Positions 1 through 9,112 of a stretch of DNA of 64,000 nucleotides are shown here, piece after piece. This DNA comes from Pseudomonas mandelii (GTDB lineage Bacteria > Pseudomonadota > Gammaproteobacteria > Pseudomonadales > Pseudomonadaceae): assembly GCF_900106065.1 (NCBI RefSeq), contig NZ_LT629796.1:868001-932000 (forward strand). Direction: 5' to 3'. The notes beneath the pieces are model-generated. The model saw nothing but the letters and a program-made list of their open reading frames with translations. It made no database searches and was not told the origin of the DNA. The position numbers were made by a program, and so were the translations under genes. Each line of letters starts with the position of its first letter. Position 1 is the stretch's first letter.

Positions 1-416
1 ACTTCAACGGCCAGCGGTCGCTCAAGTGCATCGATGAAGCCGGCCAGTTCGGGCAATCGGTGTGGCGTGAAGCTTTTCGACAGTTGCAGCCACAGGGGCG
101 AAACCCGTTCACCGAGCGGGCTGAGCAATTGCAGGAAGGTGTCGGCGGCGGTCAGTTGCTCGCGCAGGTCACCGCCGTGGCTGATGTCGCCGGGAAACTT
201 GGCGGTGAAGCGAAAGTGTTCGGGCATGATTTCGGCCCAGCGCTGCACGGTGCTGGCAGCCGGGCTCGCGTAGAAGGTCGTATTGCCTTCTACGGCGTTG
301 AATACTTGGGAATAGAGATTCAGGAAGTCAGCGGGCTTGGCATCTGGCGGATAAAGATAATCGCGCCAGGCGTTTTCACTCCAGGACGGGCAGCCGAGGT
401 AATAAGGCAGCCGCAT
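1..416 (-). CDS. DUF72 (YecE-like) family protein, 3' part outside window
   Basis: The minus-strand frame opens with ATG at 416-414 and runs off the left edge after about 138 codons, so only the N-terminal half is present. It begins MRLPYYLGCPSWSE and continues with conserved DUF72 blocks (FNAVEGNTTFYASP, then HFRFTAKFPGDISH). DUF72 proteins are predicted TIM-barrel proteins of unknown activity. The start codon shares one base with the stop of the upstream 101-residue gene (TGATG), which suggests translational coupling. Family assignment rests on these motifs; the function is unknown. Confidence 0.85.
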   Translation of the reverse strand, partial: MRLPYYLGCPSWSENAWRDYLYPPDAKPADFLNLYSQVFNAVEGNTTFYASPAASTVQRWAEIMPEHFRFTAKFPGDISHGGDLREQLTAADTFLQLLSPLGERVSPLWLQLSKSFTPHRLPELAGFIDALERPLAVE

Positions 417-721
417 CAGATGTACAGGTCGAGGCCCATTACATCGGTATCCCAATCGACAAAACCGGCGGTGCTCAAGTAGCTGGCGAGTGCCGTGGCG
501 ACGCTTTTGCTCATGGCGCGGTGGTAGATCATGTCTTGCTGACGGGCCGGGAGATTGCTCAGGCGTTGCGCGGAAGCCTTGGCGGCACGGGCGGCCATTT
601 GCTCTTCGGATGGGATTTCCAGCTCGCCGTCGATATCGACGTAGTCGTCATCCGCCACAGGGCCTTTGCGAGGCTTGCGCTTGAGGGGGTAGGACTGGGA
701 GGAAAGGCCGTCTATACGCAT
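416..721 (-). CDS. Hypothetical protein, 101 aa, coupled to the DUF72 gene
   Basis: A small, charged, soluble protein with no signal peptide or membrane segment. The N-terminus is basic (KRKPRKG), followed by an acidic stretch (DDDYVDIDGELEIPSEEQ) and a predicted helical C-terminal half. I do not recognise a domain. Reasons to accept it are the one-base overlap with the following DUF72 gene on the same strand, normal high-GC codon use, and a place among core genes. No function is proposed. Confidence 0.7.
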   Translation of the reverse strand: MRIDGLSSQSYPLKRKPRKGPVADDDYVDIDGELEIPSEEQMAARAAKASAQRLSNLPARQQDMIYHRAMSKSVATALASYLSTAGFVDWDTDVMGLDLYI

Positions 722-866
722 AAGTACATGTCCGGTATCAGTAATGGCAGTTTAGTGGCACATAACCCACTTCGCAAACCACCGAGTGATAACTAGAACA
801 CAGAAATACGAAAAGGTTTAAAAGCCGGGGGATAAATCGACGATTGGCTGCAGTTGGAATGTCCAT

Positions 867-988
867 TGTGGCGAGGGAGCTTGCTCCCGTTCGGCTGCGC
901 AGCCGTCGCAAAACCTGCCTACTCGGTGTTGCTGATGGAATCCTGGGGTCGCTTCGCAACCCAACGGGAGCAAGCTCCCTCGCCACAA
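867..988. repeat. REP pair (REPIN-like), GTGGCGAGGGAGC type, ends outward
   Basis: A TGTGGCGAGGGAGCTTGCTCCCG unit is followed about 75 bp later by its inverted copy ending CTCCCTCGCCACA. Each unit contains its own small palindrome (GGAGCTTGCTCC). It lies in the gap between the 101-aa gene and tsaB. Similar pairs lie at 28293, 51841 and 62362. Confidence 0.85.
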
Positions 989-999
989 CAGCATTGGGA

Positions 1000-1674
1000 T
1001 TAACGCGCTTTCGGCGTCGCCACTTTGTCGCGCAGATAAACCGGCTGAGCCTCGTCCGCCACGATTGCCTCTCCACGCGCCCAGGCAAACCGCGCCAGCG
1101 TCAGCAGGTCTTCGGCGTGCGGCAGCATGCCTGCATCCTGCCCACTCAGATTGACAGCGATGCGCTCGGCATACCCCCACCCCGTGCCGGCGCCGAACCA
1201 TTCACCGCTGGCATCAGCCGGCAATGCGGCCACTTCCGGCGCCAACACCGCTTCATTGCCGACCAGGCGCATCTCCCCCGCCGTTTCGCGGTAGCACCCC
1301 CAATACACCTCATCCATGCGCGCATCGATGGCGGCTGCGACCTGGCTGACGCCGTGTTCGCGATAAGCCCGTTGTGCCAGTACCGCCAGGTTGGAGACCG
1401 GCAGCACCGGGCGATCCAGCGCAAACGCCAGGCCCTGCACCACACCAATGGCGATCCGCACGCCGGTGAATGCGCCCGGCCCACGACCGAAGGCAATGGC
1501 ATCAACCGCTTGCAGGGTGGTCCCGGCGTCGGCGAGCAACTGCTGGATCATCGGCAACAGCTTTTGCGCATGCAGGCGCGGGATCACCTCGTAATGGCTC
1601 GTGACCTTGCCGTCATGCAGCAAGGCAACGGAGCAAGCTTCAGTCGCGGTGTCCAGGGCCAGCAAGGTGCTCAT
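1000..1674 (-). CDS. tsaB: tRNA threonylcarbamoyladenosine biosynthesis protein TsaB
   Basis: TsaB (YeaZ) is the non-catalytic partner of TsaD in the complex that makes t6A37 on ANN-decoding tRNAs in the cytoplasm. The 224-residue product begins MSTLLALDTATEACSVAL, the ASKHA-type first strand of the family, and has the conserved RGPGAFTGVRIAIGVVQGLA block. A 20-codon upstream extension is open but lacks family similarity, so the ATG at 1674 was chosen. It is the next minus-strand gene after adk, separated by a terminator-like hairpin. From memory, tsaB-adk-ppc order is also seen in P. aeruginosa. Confidence 0.95.
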   Translation of the reverse strand: MSTLLALDTATEACSVALLHDGKVTSHYEVIPRLHAQKLLPMIQQLLADAGTTLQAVDAIAFGRGPGAFTGVRIAIGVVQGLAFALDRPVLPVSNLAVLAQRAYREHGVSQVAAAIDARMDEVYWGCYRETAGEMRLVGNEAVLAPEVAALPADASGEWFGAGTGWGYAERIAVNLSGQDAGMLPHAEDLLTLARFAWARGEAIVADEAQPVYLRDKVATPKAR

Positions 1675-1721
1675 CGATGTTTCCGTAAGAGAGGTCAGAA
1701 AAAGTGCGCCAGTATAAACAA

Positions 1722-1745
1722 CTACGGCCCGCAAGCGGGCCGTAG
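1722..1745 (-). terminator. Terminator-like hairpin after adk
   Basis: A perfect 10-bp stem (CTACGGCCCG / CGGGCCGTAG) with a CAAG loop lies 22 bp after the adk stop. On the minus strand it is followed by TTGTTTAT, a weak U-rich tail. A TATACT hexamer at 1716-1711 just beyond it could be the tsaB -10. Confidence 0.65.
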
Positions 1746-1767
1746 AAGATGAAGCGATTCAGACTTT

Positions 1768-2514
<747 letters not shown>

Positions 2515-2658
2515 TCAAGATACACAGCAGGCCCGGACCACACAAGCCGCCGAAAGTCGGAGAAACCCGCGCCTTGCGTGACCTTGGGACGGGGTACTCC
2601 TAGTCGCAACCCCGTCATTAACTGTCGCTTGTCAGACCTTTTCAGCCCCTCGTCCACC

Positions 2659-2684
2659 GGCACCCGAAGCTCGCGCCGGGTGCC
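2659..2684. repeat. Inverted repeat in the ppc-adk gap
   Basis: GGCACCC (2659-2665) and GGGTGCC (2678-2684) form a 7-bp stem 20 bp after the ppc stop codon. No T-run follows on the minus strand, so termination is only possible. The rest of the 289-bp gap (2416-2704) shows nothing I can assign. Confidence 0.4.
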
Positions 2685-2704
2685 TTCCCCCCACGACGAA
2701 AACC

Positions 2705-5335
2705 TTAGCCGGTATTTCGCAAACCGGCAGCAATCCCCGCCACAGACACCAGCAGCGCCTGTTCTACCGGGCTGCCCTGCGCCACTTCCTGTTGCCGCGA
2801 ACGCGCCAACAGTTCGGCCTGCAATAGATGAAGCGGGTCGAGATAGGTGTTGCGCAAGCGGATGAATTCGAGGGTGTCTGGGCTATGTGCCAGTAGCTGA
2901 GACTGACCGGTCAACCCGAGGACCACAGCGCACGCCTGCGACAATAGGTCGCGCAAATGCGCACCCAAAGGGAGCAAATCCGGCTCGACCAGACGCTCAT
3001 CGTAGGATCGGGCGATGTCGGCATCGGCTTTGGCCAGGACCATTTCCAGCATGTCGATGCGTGTACGGAAAAACGGCCACTGTTCGCGCATCTGCCCCAG
3101 CAGCTCACCTTCACCGCGTTCCAGCGCCTTGCTCAGCGCCGCTTCCCAGCCGAGCCAGGCCGGCAACATCAGGCGCGTCTGGGTCCAGCCGAAGATCCAT
3201 GGAATGGCGCGCAGGCTTTCAATCCCGCCGGCGCGGCGCTTGGCCGGGCGGCTGCCCAACGGCAAGCGACCCAACTCCTGCTCCGGGGTGGATTGGCGGA
3301 AGTACTCGACGAACTGCGGATTTTCCCGCACCACGGCGCGGTAAGCCTTGACGCCGTCGGCGGCCAATTCGTCCATCAAATGGCGCCACGCCGGTTCCGG
3401 TGGCGGCGGTGGCAACAGTGTCGCTTCCAGCACCGCCGCCAAGTACAGATTGAGGTTCTGCTCTGCGATGTCCGGCAGGCCGAATTTGAAACGAATCATT
3501 TCCCCCTGCTCGGTGGTGCGGAAACGCCCCGCCACTGAACCGGGCGGCTGCGACAGAATCGCCGCGTGCGCCGGACCACCACCGCGCCCCACGGTGCCGC
3601 CGCGACCGTGGAACAACAGCAGCTCGACTTGCTGCTCGCGGCAGATGTCGACCAAACGCTCCTGCGCCCGATACTGCGCCCAGGCCGCGGCGGTGGTGCC
3701 TGCGTCCTTGGCCGAGTCGGAATAGCCGATCATCACTTCCTGCGGCCCTTGCAGGCGCGAGCGATAGCCCGGCAGCAGCAACAGCTTTTCAATCACAGGG
3801 CCGGCGTTGTCGAGGTCGGCGAGGGTTTCGAACAACGGCACCACACGCATCGGCCGCAATACGCCGGACTCTTTGAGCAACAGTTGCACGGCGAGCACGT
3901 CGGAAGCGGCACCGGCCATGGAGATCACATAAGAGCCGAGCGAGGCCCCCGGGGCGGCAGCAATTTCCCGGCACGTCGCCAGCACTTCGGCGGTGTCGGC
4001 CGACGGCTTGAAGTACGCTGGCAGCAACGGCCGCCGATTGTTCTGCTCACGCACCAGGAAGGCGATGCGCTCTTCCTCGCTCCAGTCTTCGTAGCGACCG
4101 AGGCCGAGGTAGTCGGTAATTTCAGTCATCGCCGCCGTGTGACGGGACGAATCCTGGCGCACATCGAGCCGCACCAGGAACAGCCCGAAGGTCACCGCCC
4201 GACGCAGGCAATCGAGCAATGGACCGTCAGCGATCACGCCCATGCCGCACTCGTGCAAGGAGTGGTAACACAACTCCAGCGGATCCAGCAGGTCGCGGTT
4301 GTTTTGCAGCACATCGGCCGGTGCCGGGGTGGTGGCCGTCAAAGAGGCATGCGCCCAATTACGCGTGGCCCGCAGACGTTCACGCAACTGCTTAAGCACC
4401 GCGCGATAAGGTTCGGCGCTGTCCCCTGCCTTGGCTTTCAGTGCATCGCTGGCCTGTTGCATCGACAGTTCAGCGGCGAGGTGATCGATGTCGCGCACGT
4501 ACAAATCCGCAGCCATCCAGCGCGCCAGCAGCAACACCTCCCGGGTCACGGCGGCCGTCACGTTCGGGTTGCCGTCACGGTCGCCGCCCATCCACGAGGC
4601 AAAGCGAATCGGCGCGCTTTCGAGCGGCAGATGCAGGCCGGTGGCGGCGTGCAGGGCTTTATCGGCCTTGCGCATGTAGTTGGGGATCGCCTGCCACAAC
4701 GAATGCTCGATCACCGCGAAACCCCATTTGGCTTCGTCGACTGGCGTCGGGCGGGTGCGGCGGATTTCTTCGGTGTGCCAGGCTTCGGCGATCAGGCGCT
4801 GCAACTTCGCCTGGATCTGCTCGCGTTCGGCTGTCGTCAGGTCGCGATGATCCTGTGCGGCCAGTTGCGCTGCGATGGCGTCGTACTTCTGGATCAGCGT
4901 GCGGCGCGCCACTTCGGTCGGGTGCGCGGTGAGGACCAGCTCGATTTCCAGCCGTCCCAGTTGCCGGGCCAGGGATTCGGCGCTATGTCCCTCGGCACGC
5001 AGGCGCGCGAGCAGTTCCGGCAACACCCGTGCTTCAAACGGCGCCGGTTGCGACTCTTCCCGGCGGTGAATCAACTGATACTGCTCGGCGATATTGGCCA
5101 GGTTGAGAAACTGGTTGAACGCCCGCGCCACCGGCAACAACTCGTCTTCGCTCAATTGGTTGAGGCTGGCGCTCAGCTCGGCGTCCATCGAACCGCGACG
5201 GTCGGCTTTGGCGCCCTTGCGGATCTGCTCGATCTTGTCGAGAAAGCCGTCCCCGTACTGTTCACGAATGGTGTTGCCCAACAGCTCACCCAACAGGTGA
5301 ACGTCCTCGCGCAAGCGTGCATCAATATCGGTCAT
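2705..5335 (-). CDS. ppc: Phosphoenolpyruvate carboxylase
   Basis: Anaplerotic enzyme: PEP + bicarbonate to oxaloacetate + phosphate. The product is 876 residues, the usual size. Catalytic motifs are visible: LTAHPTE with the essential His at about residue 138, the [14 protein letters not shown] glycine-rich loop, and the conserved C-terminal RNTG. The ATG at 5335 (GGAG 8 nt upstream) starts [16 protein letters not shown]; a 14-codon longer frame is possible but less likely. A very long plus-strand ORF across this gene is a shadow of its codon bias. Confidence 0.97.
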   Translation of the reverse strand: MTDIDARLREDVHLLGELLGNTIREQYGDGFLDKIEQIRKGAKADRRGSMDAELSASLNQLSEDELLPVARAFNQFLNLANIAEQYQLIHRREESQPAPFEARVLPELLARLRAEGHSAESLARQLGRLEIELVLTAHPTEVARRTLIQKYDAIAAQLAAQDHRDLTTAEREQIQAKLQRLIAEAWHTEEIRRTRPTPVDEAKWGFAVIEHSLWQAIPNYMRKADKALHAATGLHLPLESAPIRFASWMGGDRDGNPNVTAAVTREVLLLARWMAADLYVRDIDHLAAELSMQQASDALKAKAGDSAEPYRAVLKQLRERLRATRNWAHASLTATTPAPADVLQNNRDLLDPLELCYHSLHECGMGVIADGPLLDCLRRAVTFGLFLVRLDVRQDSSRHTAAMTEITDYLGLGRYEDWSEEERIAFLVREQNNRRPLLPAYFKPSADTAEVLATCREIAAAPGASLGSYVISMAGAASDVLAVQLLLKESGVLRPMRVVPLFETLADLDNAGPVIEKLLLLPGYRSRLQGPQEVMIGYSDSAKDAGTTAAAWAQYRAQERLVDICREQQVELLLFHGRGGTVGRGGGPAHAAILSQPPGSVAGRFRTTEQGEMIRFKFGLPDIAEQNLNLYLAAVLEATLLPPPPPEPAWRHLMDELAADGVKAYRAVVRENPQFVEYFRQSTPEQELGRLPLGSRPAKRRAGGIESLRAIPWIFGWTQTRLMLPAWLGWEAALSKALERGEGELLGQMREQWPFFRTRIDMLEMVLAKADADIARSYDERLVEPDLLPLGAHLRDLLSQACAVVLGLTGQSQLLAHSPDTLEFIRLRNTYLDPLHLLQAELLARSRQQEVAQGSPVEQALLVSVAGIAAGLRNTG

Positions 5336-5549
5336 CAGCAGTTCTCCAGCGAAAATCCGGGTGTCTATGAATGCCATGCTCTGTTAACAGAGAGTGCCGC
5401 TCTAAAGCGCTTCTTACAAGCAGACGACGAAGGGGCGGTAAACCTTATGGGTTCGAGCTAGTCTGAAGAGTAAGCCGTACAACGGCTTGCCGCCGGCCAC
5501 TGGCGGACACTCACACGCCTGCCACGAGCAGGAGCGAAATGAGGTTTTT

Positions 5550-5894
5550 ATGAAAATCCGCGAACTTGCCCAGCATTGGGAAGAAAACGCCAAGGGTCGC
5601 CTGACCGACACCGGTTACAGGATTCATCTGGACATGGAAGCGGCCGCACGGCTGGCGGCGATTACCGAGATGTATCCCAAACGCCAACCCGAAGAACTGC
5701 TTGGCGAACTGATCGGCGCCGCGCTGGAAGAGCTCGAAAAGAGCTTTCCATACGTGAAGGGATCGACCGTGGTCGCCACCGATGAAGAAGGTGATCCGCT
5801 GTACGAAGACATCGGCCCGACCCCGCGTTTTCTCGCGTTGTCCCGTCGTCACTTGCACGATTTGTCATCGAGCGATGACAAGCAGAAACACTGA
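5550..5894 (+). CDS. Conserved hypothetical protein, 114 aa
   Basis: Small soluble protein starting MKIRELAQHWEENAKGRL with GAGG 7 nt upstream of the ATG. It reads as mostly helical, with a PEELLGELIGAALEELEKSFPYVKG middle and a TDEEGDPLYEDIGPTPRFL segment near the end. No signal peptide or membrane segment. Proteins like this sit next to ppc in other pseudomonads; some database names link them to pilin assembly, but nothing in the sequence supports that. It is divergent from ppc with a 214-bp gap that must hold both promoters. Confidence 0.8.
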   Translation: MKIRELAQHWEENAKGRLTDTGYRIHLDMEAAARLAAITEMYPKRQPEELLGELIGAALEELEKSFPYVKGSTVVATDEEGDPLYEDIGPTPRFLALSRRHLHDLSSSDDKQKH

Positions 5895-5910
5895 TCCCCC
5901 CGCCGAACCC

Positions 5911-5998
5911 TGTGGGAGCGAGCCTGCTCGCGAATGCGGTTGAACATTCAACATTTCTGTTGGCTGATACACCGCTAGCGAGCAGGCTCGCTCCTACA
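5911..5998. repeat. REP pair, TGTGGGAGCGAGC type, ends outward
   Basis: TGTGGGAGCGAGCCTGCTCGCGA is followed by an inverted copy ending GAGCAGGCTCGCTCCTACA. It occupies the first part of the 376-bp gap 5895-6270; the rest of that gap holds a candidate AlgU promoter and the leader of the DUF4398 gene. Confidence 0.85.
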
Positions 5999-6139
5999 TT
6001 TAGCCTGCGTATCCCTTCGATAATTGCGTGTTCCCGAGCCTTGAAAAGGTCGGGCATACCGCTGCACATCGCCAAAGTTCCCGATTTAGAGCCTTGTCCG
6101 TTCGGTCAAAGTATTTTCGGGCGATAGGCCATCTTCTCT

Positions 6140-6167
6140 GAACTTTTGAAAAACCCCTCGGGTCACA
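6140..6167 (+). promoter_or_regulatory. Candidate AlgU (sigma-22) promoter for the DUF4398-lptF pair
   Basis: GAACTT (6140-6145), a 17-nt spacer, then TCACA (6163-6167). The AlgU/RpoE consensus in Pseudomonas is GAACTT-N16/17-TCtgA, so the -35 is exact and the -10 matches at T, C and the last A. It lies 104 bp upstream of the DUF4398 gene. lptF of P. aeruginosa is known to be AlgU-controlled, which fits. Assignment is by eye. Confidence 0.6.
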
Positions 6168-6270
6168 GCCATTAACCACGCCTGGGACGGCCGTTTCAAA
6201 ACACCCCCGGAAATTGACGGTTACGGCTCCTTGCCCAGCATGGATTTTAAGTTTTTCAGGAGTTACACCA

Positions 6271-6684
6271 ATGGAGTTGAAGACCATGAAGACCCGAACT
6301 GCCAAATCCTCGTTCACCCACGTGCGTAGTCTGAAACTGGCTGCCCTGGCAATCGGCAGCAGCTTCGTACTGGCCGGTTGTGCTGGCAATCCGCCGACCG
6401 AGCAATTCGCCGTGACCCAATCGGCTGTGAATGGCGCCGTCAGCGCCGGCGGCACCGAGTTCGCCGCCGTGGAAATGAAGTCCGCGCAGGACAAGCTCAA
6501 GCAAGCCGAAATCGCCATGCACGACAAAAAGTATGCCGAGGCCAAAGTGCTGGCAGAGCAGGCTGAGTGGGACGCTCGCGTAGCCGAACGCAAAGCTCAG
6601 GCGATGAAAGCCGAACAAGCTGTGAAGGACTCTCAGAAAGGGGTTCAGGAACTGCGTCAGGAAAGCCAGCGCACCGTGCAGTAA
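6271..6684 (+). CDS. DUF4398 domain lipoprotein
   Basis: A 137-residue envelope protein. The N-terminal signal carries a lipobox (VLAGC, Cys at about 37) and, after it, a DUF4398 region (FAAVEMKSAQDKLKQAEIAMHDKKYAEAKVLAEQAEWDARVAERKAQAMKAE) that is long, helical and alanine-rich. ATG 6271 has AGGAG 8 nt upstream; ATG 6286 is an alternative start that keeps the lipobox. It precedes lptF by 55 bp and shares its DUF4398 character, so the two are probably one transcription unit in envelope maintenance. Residue after Cys is Ala, which fits outer-membrane sorting. Confidence 0.88.
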   Translation: MELKTMKTRTAKSSFTHVRSLKLAALAIGSSFVLAGCAGNPPTEQFAVTQSAVNGAVSAGGTEFAAVEMKSAQDKLKQAEIAMHDKKYAEAKVLAEQAEWDARVAERKAQAMKAEQAVKDSQKGVQELRQESQRTVQ

Positions 6685-6739
6685 GCGCGCATCCCGACAC
6701 CAGACTTGAAGCTCTTATCGATAGAAAGGACGAATTATT

Positions 6740-7528
6740 ATGCGTACACAATTGATGATCCCCGCTCTCTTGGCCGCAAGCGTTGCACTGGCTGCCTGCT
6801 CCACACCGCCTAACGCGAACCTGGAACAGGCCCGCACCAACTACAGCGGCCTGCAAGCCAACCCGCAAGCCAGCAAAGTGGCGGCACTGGAAACCAAAGA
6901 CGCCAGCGATTACCTGGACAAGGCCGACAAGGCCTATATGGACAAGAAAGACCCGAACGAGGTCGACCAACTGGCTTATCTGACCAACCAGCGTGTTGAA
7001 GTGGCGAAGCAAACCATCGCCCTGCGCACCGCTGAAGCCAACCTGAAAAATGCTTCGGCGCAACGTGCCCAGGCGCGTCTCGACGCTCGCGATCAGCAGA
7101 TCAAGCAGCTGCAGGACAGCCTCAACGCCAAGCAGACCGATCGCGGTACGCTGGTGACTTTCGGTGACGTGCTGTTCGCCACCGACAAAGCTGACCTGAA
7201 ATCCAGCGGTCTGGTGAACATCAACAAACTGGCGCAGTTCCTTCAGGAAAACCCTGATCGCAAAGTGATCGTCGAAGGCTACACCGACAGCACCGGTACG
7301 GCTTCGCATAACCAGTCGCTGTCCGAGCGTCGTGCCAATTCCGTGCGCATGGCGCTGGTGAAGATGGGCGTTGATCCAGCGCGCGTCGTTGCGCAGGGTT
7401 ATGGCAAGGAATACCCGGTTGCGGAAAACACCAGCACCTCGGGTCGTGCGATGAACCGTCGTGTGGAAGTGACCATTTCCAACGACAACCAGCCCGTGAT
7501 GCCGCGTTCGGCGATCAGCTCGAACTAA
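6740..7528 (+). CDS. lptF: LptF-like OmpA family outer-membrane lipoprotein
   Basis: Predicted lipoprotein of 262 residues with lipobox ALAAC (Cys20), a helical DUF4398 region (about 25-125) and a C-terminal OmpA-like peptidoglycan-binding domain (about 140-250: LFATDKADLK, EGYTDSTGT, LSERRANSVRMAL, NRRVEVTIS). Such proteins tether the outer membrane to the cell wall. Size, architecture and neighbours match P. aeruginosa LptF (PA3692), which is AlgU-regulated; the symbol is given on that basis. The gene ends before a strong terminator at 7548. Confidence 0.85.
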   Translation: MRTQLMIPALLAASVALAACSTPPNANLEQARTNYSGLQANPQASKVAALETKDASDYLDKADKAYMDKKDPNEVDQLAYLTNQRVEVAKQTIALRTAEANLKNASAQRAQARLDARDQQIKQLQDSLNAKQTDRGTLVTFGDVLFATDKADLKSSGLVNINKLAQFLQENPDRKVIVEGYTDSTGTASHNQSLSERRANSVRMALVKMGVDPARVVAQGYGKEYPVAENTSTSGRAMNRRVEVTISNDNQPVMPRSAISSN

Positions 7529-7547
7529 GCTTCACCCGCTGAAACAC

Positions 7548-7583
7548 AAAAGCCCCGCCTGAGTCGATCAGGCGGGGCTTTTT
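7548..7583 (+). terminator. Rho-independent terminator after lptF
   Basis: AAAAGCCCCGCCTGA, a five-base loop, then TCAGGCGGGGCTTTTT: an 11-bp GC-rich stem with flanking A and T runs, 20 bp after the lptF stop. The symmetric A/T tails mean it could also stop minus-strand transcripts. Confidence 0.93.
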
Positions 7584-7605
7584 ACGTCCGCAGTTCACAC
7601 ACCCT

Positions 7606-7696
7606 TGTAGGAGTGAGCCTGCTCGCGATAGCGGTGTGTCCGACAACAGAAGTGTTGAATGCTAAACCGCTATCGCGAGCAGGCTCACGCCTACAA
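7606..7696. repeat. REP pair, TGTAGGAGTGAGC type, ends outward
   Basis: TTGTAGGAGTGAGCCTGCTCGCGA at the left and its inverted copy ending GCTCACGCCTACAA at the right. The 45-bp core reads GCGGTGTGTCCGACAACA...TGTTGAATG...CCGC and is very like the cores at 9007 and 11031. Confidence 0.88.
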
Positions 7697-7723
7697 AGGA
7701 TCTTCAGTGAATGCAGGACCGGG

Positions 7724-8053
7724 TTACTGCTCCAGCTTCTGCGGAGTTTCTTCGCCCATGCAGCGCACGGCTTTTTTCTTGTTGTTGACCAAGACGCCCG
7801 TCAGGCCTTTCTGTTCAGTGTCAAACATCACCAGCACGCCATCGATGCACTGGGCCACTTGCGAGGCAGGCTCCAGGGAGACTTTGTAGTCCTCTCCCGG
7901 CACGGTCTTGATCATGGTGAAGTCGCTGAGCAGCAGCGCATCTTCCGGTTTGGCGAAGTGCAGGTAGCCGTAGAACCACAGGGCACCCACCGTGCCGAGG
8001 ATGCTGCAGATACCGGTGATGATCAGCGGGATGGCGTTACGTTCTTCACTCAT
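7724..8053 (-). CDS. Hypothetical membrane-anchored protein, 109 aa
   Basis: One N-terminal hydrophobic segment (about residues 9-30: IPLIITGICSILGTVGALWFYG) anchors the protein; the remainder (FTMIKTVPGEDYKVSLEPASQVAQCIDGVLVMFD) would lie in the periplasm. No known domain recognised. Its ATG overlaps the TGA of the upstream lipoprotein hydrolase gene by four bases (ATGA), so the two are translationally coupled and may act together. Confidence 0.8.
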   Translation of the reverse strand: MSEERNAIPLIITGICSILGTVGALWFYGYLHFAKPEDALLLSDFTMIKTVPGEDYKVSLEPASQVAQCIDGVLVMFDTEQKGLTGVLVNNKKKAVRCMGEETPQKLEQ

Positions 8054-8964
8054 TGCGGACTCTCTGATGGTTCATCTTCTGAATTCGGGGGTGCCGGGTA
8101 GTTGGGGATTTCACCCAAGCGGCGCAGGCCGTTGAAATGCTGCGGGTCGTCGAGATACCGCAGCATGACCTTGCGCCAGACCGGGTCGGCAAATGTCTGC
8201 ACATGACCACCGCGGGTCAATTGCAGCACGCGTGGCGGCGGCGCAGCTTGATACAGACGGATGCCGTTGGAAAGGGGCACGATCGGATCGTCGATGCTGT
8301 GGTAGATCAGTTTCGGTACGTCGTTGAGCTGCGCCATGGAGTTAATCGCGCTGTCACCGTCCGGCACCAGCCACGAAAGCGGCACCTGGAACGCCCAGGT
8401 CAGCCAGGAATTGCTCAGGGCGAACCGGCCGATGCTGCGATAACTGGCGGGCACGCCGTCGAGGACGAAAGCCTTGAGTTGTTTCTGCCGTTCGGGATGT
8501 TGGACCAGGTAGTGAACCGCCATGGAACCGCCGAGGCTCTGGCCCAGCAGGATCAACGGCTTGCCTTTGACTTCCGGTGCCTGGTCGAGCCACTTGAACG
8601 CGGCGTCGATGTCCTGATATATCGCCGGCAGACTCGGTTCGCCTTCGGACAACCCGTAACCGCGATAATCGATCAACAGCACTTGATAGCCTTCCTCCGG
8701 CAACCACCAACTGCCGCCCAGATGCATCGGCAGATTGCCGCCATTGCCGTGCAGATGCAGCACCGTGCCCTTGACCTCGACACCTTTTTTCGCCGGCAGC
8801 CACCAGGCGTTCAGCCTGAGGCCATCGGCGGTGGTCAGGTTCACTTCGCGGTAGTCGAGCTTGGCTTTTTCCGGGGTGAACAGCTGGCCGGGTTCGGGGT
8901 AGAACAGCAGGGAGCTGCAACCGCTCAAAGTCAGGAGAAGGCAAAGGATGCCGAGGATTCTCAT
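8050..8964 (-). CDS. Alpha/beta-hydrolase lipoprotein (BEM46/ABHD17-like)
   Basis: A 304-residue predicted lipoprotein: lipobox LSGC (Cys16), then an alpha/beta-hydrolase fold. Seen motifs are HLHGNGG (oxyanion region, about 70-76), GQSLGG with the nucleophile Ser at about 143, Asp in IDDPIVP at about 225/226 and a GGH with His at about 254. This is a full serine-hydrolase triad. The family includes esterases and thioesterases, so a lipid or peptide ester in the envelope is plausible, but the substrate cannot be told from sequence. Coupled to the 109-aa membrane protein downstream. Confidence 0.88.
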   Translation of the reverse strand: MRILGILCLLLTLSGCSSLLFYPEPGQLFTPEKAKLDYREVNLTTADGLRLNAWWLPAKKGVEVKGTVLHLHGNGGNLPMHLGGSWWLPEEGYQVLLIDYRGYGLSEGEPSLPAIYQDIDAAFKWLDQAPEVKGKPLILLGQSLGGSMAVHYLVQHPERQKQLKAFVLDGVPASYRSIGRFALSNSWLTWAFQVPLSWLVPDGDSAINSMAQLNDVPKLIYHSIDDPIVPLSNGIRLYQAAPPPRVLQLTRGGHVQTFADPVWRKVMLRYLDDPQHFNGLRRLGEIPNYPAPPNSEDEPSESPQ

Positions 8965-9006
8965 CCGTTGAAACCTCGCAAGAATTGGAGTTGAAACACA
9001 TTCCCC

Positions 9007-9098
9007 TGTAGGAGTGAGCCTGCTCGCGAAGGCGGTGTGTCAGACAACATCAATGTTGAATGTTCGGCCGCTATCGCGAGCAGGCTCACTCCCACAGG
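9007..9098. repeat. REP pair, TGTAGGAGTGAGC type, ends outward
   Basis: CTGTAGGAGTGAGCCTGCTCGCGA and an inverted copy ending GCGAGCAGGCTCACTCCCACAG, between the hydrolase start and the end of the QEGLA-motif gene. Core GGCGGTGTGTCAGACAACA...TGTTGAATG is shared with 7606 and 11031. Confidence 0.88.
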
Positions 9099-9112
9099 GG
9101 ATTTCGTGATCG

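Noticed and set aside
3566..5461. 631-codon plus-strand ORF across ppc
   Set aside because: It is antisense to a full ppc gene with all catalytic motifs and has no recognisable domain or ribosome site; it is a product of high-GC codon bias.
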